Numbered from the stretch's first letter, positions 14,934 through 22,193 are shown. The stretch is 25,277 bases of DNA from Actinocrinis sp035650855 (GCF_035650855.1 NZ_DASRGV010000221.1:1-25277), one strand, 5' to 3'. Program-made: numbers and translations. Notes: generated by a model not told the origin, from the sequence alone.

Positions 14934-15014
14934 GGCAGCGCGCCGGGACCTGTCTGGACCCCACGGTCCCTCGCCGCACTTCCAACCGCCGTGTCTCAGC
15001 TGGCGAATGTCACG
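14934..15014 (+). promoter_or_regulatory. Palindromic leader element, copy D (decayed start)
   Basis: GTCTGGAC at 14952-14959 within GGGACCTGTCTGGACCCCACG aligns with copy C over about 75 bp, up to the start codon. The ATG of copy C is ACG here (15012-15014) and the following frame is not conserved, so the gene has been lost. The rest of 14863-15123 holds no recognisable gene. Confidence 0.6.
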
Positions 15015-15123
15015 CCACATTCAGCGGACATCGGAGTAGCGCGGGACGGCGCCCATGCCCGGCCTTTGCGGTGGCGTCACGTGCGCACGCCTCCCGGGCC
15101 GTCCGCGAGAGGTAGACTGTGAG

Positions 15124-15140
15124 TAGCTCAAGTTGAGCTA
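15124..15140. promoter_or_regulatory. 17-bp palindrome TAGCTCAA-G-TTGAGCTA
   Basis: Perfect 8-bp arms around one central base, about 40 bp before the start of the small membrane protein gene. The form suits a dimeric MarR- or MerR-type regulator. No candidate regulator gene is adjacent. Confidence 0.55.
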
Positions 15141-15180
15141 TTGCCCCTCCGCCATCGGAGGGAGATCGGGGGTCTCATTC

Positions 15181-15564
15181 ATGAGACCCGACCTGAAAGA
15201 CAATCACCACGACGTCAGTCCTCCTCGGCTCGACCACCGCCTAGACACTGCGGTGGACGCCGCACAGCCCGCGCCGAGCGTCGCCCCGGAGCCCGCTCAG
15301 TCGCCCCGCTCCACCTCGGAGTCCCGGTTGAACGAGCGGCTCGCGCGGCTGCTGCTCCAGAAGAGGGGCCCGGACGCCGTCATGCTCGTCGTGCTGTTCC
15401 TGGCTTTGTTCTTCGGTCTGATCGGCTTGGCGGTGCATTTCCTATGGGTCGTGGCCATCATCGTGATGGCTCTCGGCCTGGGATTCATCGTCGCGGACAG
15501 CCGGCGCGACCGCATCGACATCGCGAATGAGCGCACCGAAAGGGCGCACGTAGACGCGCCATGA
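15181..15564 (+). CDS. Small two-helix membrane protein
   Basis: A 127-residue protein. A polar N-terminal half (Asp/Pro/Ser-rich, about 1-60) leads to two adjacent hydrophobic helices, AVMLVVLFLALFFGLIGLAV (about 67-86) and FLWVVAIIVMALGLGFIV (about 88-105), then a charged tail ADSRRDRIDIANERTER. The helical part resembles short actinobacterial hydrophobic proteins with an HFLW junction; the long N-terminus is unusual for them. ATG 15181 was chosen, with GGGGG about 9 bp upstream; an in-frame TTG at 15133 lies inside the palindrome and is less likely. Function unknown; it probably responds to whatever binds the palindrome. Confidence 0.75.
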   Translation: MRPDLKDNHHDVSPPRLDHRLDTAVDAAQPAPSVAPEPAQSPRSTSESRLNERLARLLLQKRGPDAVMLVVLFLALFFGLIGLAVHFLWVVAIIVMALGLGFIVADSRRDRIDIANERTERAHVDAP

Positions 15565-16064
15565 TCCCTGGCGGGGCTCGTCAGATTCAGAATAGGCGCA
15601 CCACGTCCACCGAATAACAAAGCGTCACCGAAGCGGCCGGTTCGGCCACAGTGGCAGTCCAGCCGGGAAGCGGCAGCGTGCATCAGGACTCTCACTCACA
15701 ATCGGCGCGCCCGCGACGACCGGGTGGCCGGGGTGTTCGGTTCCTGGCGGTTCATCATCGTGCAGAGCTCCCGTTCATCCTGTTGCCCCTGCTGTTCTCC
15801 ACGCAGGCCGCGTACGCCGCGCCGTTGATTCTGCTGACCTGATCGCCTGGCACCGCGACGCACACGGCGCGCACTGACACTGCATCGAGCAAGCCGGGTC
15901 CGACCGCCAAGGCCACGCTCACCAGCCTGGGACGAGACCTCGGCGAGCCATCAGGTCCGGCGCCCGTGGCCCCTGAACCCGTGCGGCTGGGCGCCACGAG
16001 ATAAACAAGCCGGTCAGCCTGACACAGCTCCCGCATCGTGGCAGAGGAAAGGCGGTATCACTTC
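15565..16064. other. Intergenic region, duplicate of the 8.8-9.2 kb flank
   Basis: No full gene is supported. From 15762 to about 15980 the plus strand aligns in patches with the minus strand at 8.85-9.18 kb, including a reading LPFILLPLLFSTQAAYAAP (15762-15842) with no ATG. This marks the left end of block 2. The part before 15760 shows nothing recognisable. Confidence 0.5.
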
Positions 16065-16781
16065 GTGGTCGGCGATCGCATGGCCGCGGTGCTCGCACTG
16101 CTGGACGGCGGCCGGGAACCGGGCGCGAACCTGCCGCGCACGCTGGCCGCGCAGGCCGCGGTGGCCCTCGGGGTCGATGGGATCTGCGCGGGTCTGGGCA
16201 CGGGGTCCTCAGGTCTGGTGCTGGCTTGGGGCCGGGAACCGGTGAGCGTCGCGCTGGAGGGCCTGCAGTTCACCCTGGGGCAAGGTCCGGGTCTGGACGC
16301 CGAGGCCGGGACACCAGTGCTGGTGGCGGACCTGGAAGCGGCGGCCGCCCGCTGGCCCGTGTTCGTTCCCGCCGCCGCCGAGCTGGGGGTGCGCGCCCTG
16401 TTCGCGCTGCCGCTGCGGATCGGGGCGATCAGCGTCGGGGTGCTCATGGCTCACCGCGCCCTGCCCGGGCCGCTGGCCGACGGCGCCCTCGCGGACGCGT
16501 TCGCCCTGGCCGAGGCGGTCACGTTGCTGCTACTGCGCCAGCAGTCGACCAGTACCGAGGAGCGCGCCGGCCCCTCTGCCGAGTGGCCGCGAGCGGACTG
16601 GCCGACCTACCGGGCCGAGGTACACCAGGCCACCGGCATGATCAGCGTGCAGCTCGGGGTGAGCCTGGCCGAGGCGTTGCTGCGACTGCGCTCCTACGCC
16701 TATGCCGACGGCCGGTCGATCGCCGAAGTCGCTTCGGACGTGGTGGCGCGCCGACTGCGCTTTGACGACCGCGACAAGTGA
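16065..16781 (+). CDS. GAF-ANTAR regulator, shorter type (copy 2)
   Basis: A 238-residue paralogue of the protein encoded at 8.1-8.8 kb, alignable from end to end (MAAVLALLDG, LQFTLGQGPGLD, LGVRALFALPLRIGAI, HQATGMISVQLGVSLAEAL, ADGRSIAEVASDVVARRLRF). The GAF-like domain is at about 15-160 and ANTAR at 180-235. Start choice: GTG 16065 has AGGCGG 9 bp upstream and aligns with the start of copy 1; a further GTG at 16038 would add nine residues with no counterpart. It is followed at 62 bp by the second GAF-ANTAR gene, the same order as in block 1 but on the opposite strand. Confidence 0.9.
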   Translation: MVGDRMAAVLALLDGGREPGANLPRTLAAQAAVALGVDGICAGLGTGSSGLVLAWGREPVSVALEGLQFTLGQGPGLDAEAGTPVLVADLEAAAARWPVFVPAAAELGVRALFALPLRIGAISVGVLMAHRALPGPLADGALADAFALAEAVTLLLLRQQSTSTEERAGPSAEWPRADWPTYRAEVHQATGMISVQLGVSLAEALLRLRSYAYADGRSIAEVASDVVARRLRFDDRDK

Positions 16782-16843
16782 CACGACCGTGAGCGGTGCG
16801 CGCCTCCCGCGACGCACCCAGGGCCTATCGTGAAGGGGTGACC

Positions 16844-17608
16844 GTGACCCGTGAAGAACAGCTGGTCGAGGCGTTCGTCGAAGCCGCCGACACTCTCGTC
16901 GACGACTTCGACGTGATCGAGTTCCTGCACACTCTGGCCGGGCGCTGCGTGCAGCTGCTCGACGTGGACGCCGCCGGGATCATGCTGGCCGACGGGCGCG
17001 GGCACCTGCACGCCACCGCCGCCTCCAGCGAGAGCGCGCGCCTGCTGGAGCTGTTCGAGCTGCAAGCCGACGCGGGTCCTTGCATGGACGCCTTCCGCAC
17101 CGGCGCCCAGGTGGTCAACGCGGACCTCGGCGCGAGCGAAGAACGCTGGCCCCGCTTCGCCGAAGCCGCCCAGGCCACCGGGTACGCCTCCGTGCACGCC
17201 CTGCCACTGCGGCTGCGCTCCACGATCATCGGAGCCCTGAACCTGTTCCGCGCCCACCAAGGTGCCCTCAGCGATGACGACATACACACCGGACAGGCTC
17301 TGGCCGACGTCGCCACCATCGGCATCCTGGCCCAGCGCAGTGCGCAGCAGGCCGAACTGCTCGCCACGCAGCTGCAGCGGGCCCTCAATAGCCGGGTGAC
17401 TATCGAACAGGCCAAGGGCGTACTGGCCGAACGCCGCGGCATCGACGTCGATCAGGCGTTCGCCCTGCTACGCGCATACGCTCGCAACCACAACCTGCAC
17501 CTATCCGAACTCGCCCGACAGGTCGCCGACGGCACGAGTACAGCCACCGAACTGATCTCCGGTCCGCAACCGGCAGACGCCGACCGTCGGGGGCTGGAAC
17601 GGGCCTGA
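16844..17608 (+). CDS. GAF-ANTAR RNA-binding antiterminator regulator (copy 2)
   Basis: A 254-residue paralogue of the protein at 7.3-8.0 kb, very similar throughout and identical in length. The GAF domain (about 15-165) contains ELFELQADAGPCMDAFR; the ANTAR domain (about 180-240) contains LNSRVTIEQAKGVLAERRG. Differences from copy 1 are mostly conservative, so both copies are probably functional. The second of two GTG codons was taken as start because GAAGGGG is 5 bp upstream. It ends the GAF-ANTAR pair and is followed by a truncated LapA gene. The two pairs could form mixed dimers or compete for the same RNA target; that is inference. Confidence 0.93.
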   Translation: MTREEQLVEAFVEAADTLVDDFDVIEFLHTLAGRCVQLLDVDAAGIMLADGRGHLHATAASSESARLLELFELQADAGPCMDAFRTGAQVVNADLGASEERWPRFAEAAQATGYASVHALPLRLRSTIIGALNLFRAHQGALSDDDIHTGQALADVATIGILAQRSAQQAELLATQLQRALNSRVTIEQAKGVLAERRGIDVDQAFALLRAYARNHNLHLSELARQVADGTSTATELISGPQPADADRRGLERA

Positions 17609-17658
17609 TCGCGGCACCGCGCTCAGGCCCGCATCACTTCCGATCCGTCCGTCGTCGT

Positions 17659-17979
17659 GTGCTGCCGGTCGCCCTGGCCCTGCTGGCCGCCGCCGTGGCC
17701 GGCTGCCCGCTCACCCCGGCGATCGGCAGCACACGCTTCCTCCAATTGCGCCGGATCGTACGCAGATACCGCCGCGACGACCTCGCCGTCCGGACGCAAG
17801 CTCAGGCTCGTGACATCGCGCCCGACACATTGGAACGTATCCGGGACCGGCACGGGCTTACGGAAAAAAGGAGTACAATAAAAGTACACACGGCATTTCG
17901 AACGCTGGTCATCACTCCAGCGTCGCCGTGGGCGAATCAAGAACCCGGATGCACACGCGGTCCGGAGACAGGCGTCTGA
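17659..17979 (+). pseudogene. 5'-truncated LapA-domain gene
   Basis: The frame LALLAAAVAGCPLTPAIGST, then RFLQLRRIVRRYRRDDLA matches the second helix and basic segment of the LapA protein at 5.8 kb (ALLAAAVAGCLLTLAVGST, RRRRRDDL). The N-terminal tail and first helix, about 80 residues, are absent. A GTG at 17659 could start a 106-residue product, and its stop overlaps the next gene as TGATG, so residual expression is possible. The C-terminal half after DLA is unrelated to LapA. TACAAT at 17874-17879 may be a -10 element for the following pair. Confidence 0.7.
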
Positions 17980-18221
17980 TGATGCCGAACCAGAACCCTT
18001 CCCAGCCGATCGCCGACCGGCATCCCGCAGCCGGGCCGGAACCCGCGGCCGCGCCGCCCAGCCTGTCGCGCCGGCAGCTCTTCACCGGCGTGTGGTCGCA
18101 GCGGTTCGCCAGCCAGCGCGCCGCGCTTCGCCGAACGCTGTCCCCCAAGCCCGCCGCCGCCCGGACGCAGGGCGGAGGACGCAACCGCCGCCAGTCCGAG
18201 CGCAACAGCGCGCAGCGATGA
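17979..18221 (+). CDS. Small basic protein, first gene of DUF6458 pair (copy 2)
   Basis: An 80-residue Arg/Pro/Ala-rich protein beginning MMPNQNPSQPIADRHPA. It parallels the 69-residue protein at 6.7 kb through PIAD near the N-terminus and GGGRNRRQSER near the C-terminus, and through its ATGA overlap with a DUF6458 gene. No membrane helix or known domain. The first of two adjacent ATGs overlaps the upstream stop. GGAG lies 11 bp upstream, a little far. The conserved gene order is the main support. Confidence 0.55.
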   Translation: MMPNQNPSQPIADRHPAAGPEPAAAPPSLSRRQLFTGVWSQRFASQRAALRRTLSPKPAAARTQGGGRNRRQSERNSAQR

Positions 18222-18592
18222 GGCCGCAAGGTGCGGCCGGCGCTCTCGCCGCTATCGCGGTGGGCGCGACGCTGACCTACGCGGTCAGCTTCACGATCTC
18301 TGGAATCAGCATCCACACCGTCGGTGTGATCATCATGCTGGCAGGGGTGGCCGCCCTTGCGATCCTCCTCGTGCGAGCCTTGAGCGAACTGCGCAGGCGG
18401 GATCGGCGCCGCCCGACGACTACGCAGAGGCCGAGCGCGGACACGGGCGTCTGGCACGATCCGCGGCTTGCCGCTCCGCAGGCGAGCGCGACGCGAGCGT
18501 CCACAGACGACTATGCCGCACCCGAGCCACGCCAGGTCGGGGATCCGCAGAGCGCCGTGACTTATCGGACGCGCCGGGCGCAGCGGCGATAG
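18218..18592 (+). CDS. DUF6458-like two-helix membrane protein (copy 2)
   Basis: A 124-residue membrane protein. Helix 1 is GALAAIAVGATLTYAVSF (about 6-24), then TISGISIHTVG, helix 2 VIIMLAGVAALAILLVRAL (about 37-55), then a long basic tail of about 70 residues rich in Arg, Pro and Thr. Helices and loop match copy 1 at 7.0 kb closely; the tail is about 38 residues longer and differs. Here helix 2 fits the DUF6458 consensus (VG-I-MLAGV) better than in copy 1, so this may be the ancestral copy. ATGA overlap with the upstream gene. Two strong hairpins follow directly. Confidence 0.82.
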   Translation: MRPQGAAGALAAIAVGATLTYAVSFTISGISIHTVGVIIMLAGVAALAILLVRALSELRRRDRRRPTTTQRPSADTGVWHDPRLAAPQASATRASTDDYAAPEPRQVGDPQSAVTYRTRRAQRR

Positions 18593-18600
18593 TGACTGCG

Positions 18601-18642
18601 CAACCTGCGGGCGGCTGAAAACGAGAATCTGCCCGCAGGTTG
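18601..18642 (+). terminator. Hairpin after the DUF6458 gene
   Basis: Perfect 12-bp stem CAACCTGCGGGC / GCCCGCAGGTTG around an 18-base A-rich loop, 9 bp after the DUF6458 stop. No U-tract, as is usual in high-GC actinobacteria. Confidence 0.75.
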
Positions 18643-18660
18643 AGGCACACCGGGTGCGAA

Positions 18661-18692
18661 TCGGCCCACGCTCATCTCCGAGCGTGGGCCGA
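18661..18692. terminator. Second strong hairpin before the DUF3494 gene
   Basis: Perfect 13-bp stem TCGGCCCACGCTC / GAGCGTGGGCCGA with a 6-base loop (ATCTCC). It lies only 50 bp before the GTG of the DUF3494 protein, where a promoter and signal-peptide coding region would be expected. Confidence 0.85.
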
Positions 18693-18741
18693 TCGCTGTG
18701 TAGGGCGGACGGCTGGTGCCGTCGACGACATCGAGGCGTAG

Positions 18742-20001
18742 GTGAGCCTGGGCACCGCCACGAGTTTTGCGGTGCTGGCCGGGTCAACGGTCACCAACAC
18801 CGGCCCTACCACGATCAGCGGTGATCTCGGCGTGAGTCCAGGGTCTGCGGTCACCGGGTTCCCGCCGGGCACGGTGAGCAACGGGACAATCCACGCGGCG
18901 GACGCGGTCGCCGCGCAAGCCCAAAGCGACCTGGTCATCGCGTACAACGACGCCGCTGGTCGCAGTCCCACCACCAGCGAGTCCGGTGACCTCACCGGGC
19001 AGACGCTCGTGGCCGGGGCTTACAAGTCCACCTCCAGCCTGAGCTTGACCGGAACCGTAACGCTCGATGCCCAGGGCGATCCGAACGCGGTATTCATCTT
19101 CGAGATCGCCAGCACGCTGATCACCGGCTCGGCAAGCAACGTCGCCTTGATCAACGGCGCGCAGGCCTGCAACGTGTTCTGGCAGGTCGGAAGCTCCGCG
19201 ACCCTGGGCACGAACTCCACGTTCAACGGCACCATCATGGCTCTGACATCCATCGGCGCGACCACGGGAGCCAAGATCACCGGAAGGCTGCTGGCGCGCA
19301 ACGGTGCCGTGACGCTGGACGACAACACCATCACGCGACCCGAGTGCAGCACCGCGTCCTCCAGCCCCACCGCAAGCACGTCAGCCAGCAGCAGTGCTAC
19401 ACCCAGCACAAGCGCCTCGCCGTCCACCAGCGCGTCGGCCAGCACGAGCGCGTCGGCCAGCGCCAGCGCGTCACCGTCCGCGAGCGCCAGTGCCAGCGCT
19501 AGCGCTTCACCCTCGGCCAGCGCCAGCGCCTCGTCCTCCCCGAGCGCCAGCGCTAGCGCGTCATCCTCGGTCAGCGCCAGCGCCTCACCCTCGGCCAGCG
19601 CTAGCGCCTCATCCTCCCCGAGCGCCAGTGCAAGCGCGTCTCCCTCGGCCAGCGCGAGTGCAAGCGAGTCAGCCTCGGCCAGCGCCAGCGCGAGCTCCTC
19701 ACCCTCGGCCAGCGCCTCGGCCTCCAACAGCGCGACACCCACCGCGAGCGTGTCATCCAGCGCGAGCGCAACACCCTCGGTGAGCGCGACTGCAACGAGT
19801 ACGCCGACCGCGACCAGGACTTCGTCTTCCAGCGCCAGCCCGTCCGGCGCCGCAACGCCATCCGCCTCGTCGACATCGTCCGGCGGTGGACAACTCGCCG
19901 AGACCGGTGCCGGCCCGCTGCTGCCCGCCGCTGCGGGCGCCGGCCTGCTCGTCCTCGGCGGCGCCGTACTGACGACCCGTAAGCAGACGCGGCGGCAGTG
20001 A
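18742..20001 (+). CDS. DUF3494 (ice-binding-like) LAETG wall-anchored protein lacking a signal peptide
   Basis: The 419 residues are a DUF3494 beta-helix domain (1-205: LGTATSFAVLAGSTVTNTGP, ISGDLGVSPG, FPPGTVSNGTIH, then AVFIFEIAST, ACNVFWQVGSSATLG, LLARNGAVTLDDNTI), a Ser/Ala/Pro repeat region (about 205-380), LAETG (384-388), a hydrophobic helix (LLPAAAGAGLLVLGGAVLTT) and a basic tail. LAxTG is the class E sortase signal of actinobacteria. DUF3494 proteins are ice-binding or surface adhesins and are normally exported. Here translation begins at GTG (GAGG 5 bp upstream) directly at the mature domain. An in-frame TAG precedes the GTG, and no hydrophobic stretch exists in any frame back to the hairpin. 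The 5' end therefore looks lost, and the product could not reach the wall unaided. Confidence 0.92.
   Translation: MSLGTATSFAVLAGSTVTNTGPTTISGDLGVSPGSAVTGFPPGTVSNGTIHAADAVAAQAQSDLVIAYNDAAGRSPTTSESGDLTGQTLVAGAYKSTSSLSLTGTVTLDAQGDPNAVFIFEIASTLITGSASNVALINGAQACNVFWQVGSSATLGTNSTFNGTIMALTSIGATTGAKITGRLLARNGAVTLDDNTITRPECSTASSSPTASTSASSSATPSTSASPSTSASASTSASASASASPSASASASASASPSASASASSSPSASASASSSVSASASPSASASASSSPSASASASPSASASASESASASASASSSPSASASASNSATPTASVSSSASATPSVSATATSTPTATRTSSSSASPSGAATPSASSTSSGGGQLAETGAGPLLPAAAGAGLLVLGGAVLTTRKQTRRQ
19351..19890 (+). repeat. Ser-Ala-Pro coding repeat (AGCGCC-type)
   Basis: Degenerate hexamer-based repeat of the type GCCAGCGCC / AGCGCCAGCG, translating to SASASPSASAS and variants, within the stalk of the surface protein. 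The third positions vary while Ser-Ala alternation is kept, which points to selection on the protein. The same repeat explains the long Leu-Ala-rich shadow frame on the minus strand. Confidence 0.85.
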
Positions 20002-20016
20002 GCCGCGATGAGCACC

Positions 20017-20059
20017 GTCAGGCCCGGGACGGCCGAACAGCCGTCGCCCCGGGCCTGAC
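20017..20059 (+). terminator. Terminator of the DUF3494 gene
   Basis: Perfect 12-bp stem GTCAGGCCCGGG / CCCGGGCCTGAC. Its loop contains an inner 5-bp stem (ACGGC / GCCGT) separated by a single unpaired side, giving a long hairpin. It begins 15 bp after the stop codon. Confidence 0.88.
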
Positions 20060-20483
20060 GGCATTCCTCGACCGGATCCCTACCAGGGCGGTCTCGCCTC
20101 ACGGCTATCAGAACATTGTGGCGACGCGTGTCTAGCGAAACAGCACTCGGACATTCTAGCCCTGTCGCCCGCGCAGGCACAGGCGCACACTGGCCGCGAG
20201 CAGTTCGTTCACGCGGCCGGCCGCTTCGGCTTCACGCAGGTCACCGACATCCCGACTGCGGCGATCGCGGTACCGATACAGAGATTGATCAGCGGACGCG
20301 ACGGGCCGGTCAGCGCTCTGAGATCGTCAGCCTGTGGTCCCGTGCCGCCGCCGAGCTCAAGCGCCAGTGGGTGCGGCTCCTGAAGCAACGGGATCGGACC
20401 GTCGGCCCGTGCGTGTTGTTGTCAGCGCAGTACGTTGAGCTGGCCTGCATCGTTCGGCGGCGAGGATCGTGCGCCGCCGCACG
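20060..20483. other. No supported gene; possible decayed coding sequence
   Basis: Frames here are short and shift: GREQFVHAAGRFGFTQVTD (about 20.19 kb) in one frame and SLWSRAAAELKRQWVRLLKQ (about 20.33 kb) in another look protein-like, but neither has a start or a recognisable domain. It lies between the surface-protein terminator and the 3' end of the minus-strand phosphatase gene, and may be a frameshifted remnant. Confidence 0.3.
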
Positions 20484-21815
20484 TCAGCGTGCCGGTTTGA
20501 GTACGAGGATCGCGGTGTCGTCGGCGGGCGGCTCGCCGCCGAAGGCCAAGGCTGCCTGCGCGATGCACCGTGCGACGTCTGTGGCGGCCTTGCCCGCTGT
20601 TGTGGCGATCACCTCGCGCAGTCGTTGCTCCCCGAACAGTTCGTAGTCGCCGAGGCGGTGCGCTTCGGTAACGCCGTCGGTGAACATGATCAGGCTGTCG
20701 CCGGGGTGCAGCCGCGTACGCGAGTCGCTCAGCTCGGGGTCGGGGAAGAGCCCAAGCGGTGTTCCGGTGCGGCCGAACGCGTGTATCCGTCCGTCCGCGC
20801 GGTGTATCAGGGCCAGGGGGTGTCCGGCGGCGGCGATCTGCACCGACGCCCCAGACGCGGTCGGCGCCACCGTGGCGTAGATCGCGGTCAGGAAGCGCGG
20901 GTCCGCGCTCGGCCAGTCCAACAGCGCCCGGTTCAGCGCGGCCAGCACCTCACTCGGCCGGCTCTGCCGGTGCGCTTCGGCGCGCAATGTGTAGCGGGCC
21001 ATGGCAGTGCTCTTGGCGGCTCCCGCGCCCTTGCCGCACACGTCCCCGACCACAACACCCCAACTGCCGGGCAGCGAGGGGAACACATCGTAGAAGTCCC
21101 CGAGCACTTCCGCCCCGGTGCCGCCGGCGATGTAGCAAGCAGCCACCTCCAGGCCCGGGATCTGCGGGAGCCACGGCGGCAGCAGACTCTCCTGCAGGGT
21201 CTGCGCCAACTCAGCACGCTGCGTCGCGTGGCGGCGCGAGGCGTCTAGCGCCGCATGCAGTGCGAACTCGCCCGAGGCGACCGCAGCCAAAGCGCGCAGG
21301 ACGTCGACGTCGTGGGCACTCCAGCGCCGCGGCAGACGATCGGCCACGCACAAAGCGCCCACGACGCGGCCGGCCGCGTCGCGCACCGGGCATCCGGCCC
21401 ACGCCGACAGGTCGCCGCCCACCACGAGGCGTCGCACGCCGGGGTCCGCGACCAGTCCGGCGTCGTCGATGACCAGTTCCTGGCCGAGGCCGACGATCCG
21501 GCGGCCGAAGGAGTACTGCGCGAAGTTGCGCGGAACCACGTGGTGGCTGGTACGAGCGTGGATGACACCGGCACCGCCGCGGCGCGCGAACGGCTGGTCG
21601 AGAACCGCGAGAAACGCCAGCGCGACGCCGAGGATGGTGGTAACCGACTGGGCCAGCTCCGCGAACGGCTCACCGGCCTCGGGGTCCGCCGGACCGGCCC
21701 GGCGCAGGGCCGCGGACGGCGGCAGTCCGGCCGCAACAGACGGCGCTGTCGCGGGCGGGTCGCTCGCGCCGTTCAGGGCGGAGGTCGAAGCCGGCGGTTC
21801 GCGAAGAACGTCCAT
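20484..21815 (-). CDS. GAF-domain SpoIIE/PP2C-type serine phosphatase (RsbU-like)
   Basis: Regulatory phosphatase of 443 residues that should dephosphorylate STAS-type anti-sigma antagonists in partner switching. GAF domain at about 50-190 (VVGGDLSAWAGCPVRDAAGR, VVGALCVADRLPRRWS), then the linker QTLQESLLPPWLPQIPGLEV, then the SpoIIE domain with metal-binding motifs LGDFYD (238-243), GDVCGKG (257-263), FTDGVTEA (378-385) and DDTAILVL (432-439), all intact. The start is uncertain: ATG 21815 has GGAAG about 9 bp upstream, while ATG 21888-21890 would add 25 residues with no good site. The STAS proteins in the window lack the phosphorylated Ser, so the substrate probably lies elsewhere. No membrane helix. 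Confidence 0.93.
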   Translation of the reverse strand: MDVLREPPASTSALNGASDPPATAPSVAAGLPPSAALRRAGPADPEAGEPFAELAQSVTTILGVALAFLAVLDQPFARRGGAGVIHARTSHHVVPRNFAQYSFGRRIVGLGQELVIDDAGLVADPGVRRLVVGGDLSAWAGCPVRDAAGRVVGALCVADRLPRRWSAHDVDVLRALAAVASGEFALHAALDASRRHATQRAELAQTLQESLLPPWLPQIPGLEVAACYIAGGTGAEVLGDFYDVFPSLPGSWGVVVGDVCGKGAGAAKSTAMARYTLRAEAHRQSRPSEVLAALNRALLDWPSADPRFLTAIYATVAPTASGASVQIAAAGHPLALIHRADGRIHAFGRTGTPLGLFPDPELSDSRTRLHPGDSLIMFTDGVTEAHRLGDYELFGEQRLREVIATTAGKAATDVARCIAQAALAFGGEPPADDTAILVLKPAR

Positions 21816-22082
21816 AGCTGCCGCTTCCGTCGAACATGCGTCGTGACCGACTGGTTCATGCGAAGCGGGGTCCCGGCTCCTGGTGTCCATTGAACCAGAC
21901 GTGCGGCGGCGCCGTGAGGATACGAGTCTCGGTAGCCGAACAGACCTCGTTGCGGGATTGTTGTGCCACCTACATGGGCTAACGCGACCGATCGCCGTGC
22001 TCACGTGCGCAGATCGGACCACTGCCGGGCCGGCTGCGGCAGCCGGGTTCGTGGTGGTCGGCGTACGCCTTCGATGCGTGAA

Positions 22083-22097
22083 ATACTCGGAGTATTC
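22083..22097. promoter_or_regulatory. 15-bp palindrome AATACTC-G-GAGTATT
   Basis: Perfect 7-bp arms around one central base, unusually AT-rich for this window. It lies 16 bp before leader copy F, and could serve either that element or the phosphatase gene upstream region on the minus strand. Confidence 0.5.
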
Positions 22098-22105
22098 AGC
22101 GTGCC

Positions 22106-22193
22106 TGGATCTGTCTGGACTTGGCATTTCCGCGCCGCGCTCTGCGTGCATCTCAACACGGCGAGGACCATGCCGGTCTCAGCGAACCACTGA
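22106..22193 (+). promoter_or_regulatory. Palindromic leader element, copy F, with truncated start MPVSANH
   Basis: GTCTGGAC at 22114-22121 inside GGATCTGTCTGGACTTGGC, 48 bp before an ATG at 22170. That frame reads MPVSANH and stops at 22191-22193, matching the start of the Cys/His protein at 6.46 kb (MPLSVNNH). It is therefore a duplicated promoter plus 5' end whose gene is lost. The 3' end of a minus-strand gene lies just beyond it. Confidence 0.6.

Noticed and set aside
14944..14970. DosR/DevR-type box in GGGACCTGTCTGGACCC
   Set aside because: The GGGAC half has no matching inverted half at the required distance; the symmetry lies in GTCTGGAC, shared with the other leader copies.
19020..20180. 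A 386-codon minus-strand frame rich in Leu-Ala-Glu-Asp repeats
   Set aside because: It is the complement of the Ser/Ala coding repeat of the LAETG protein; repeats commonly keep antisense frames open.
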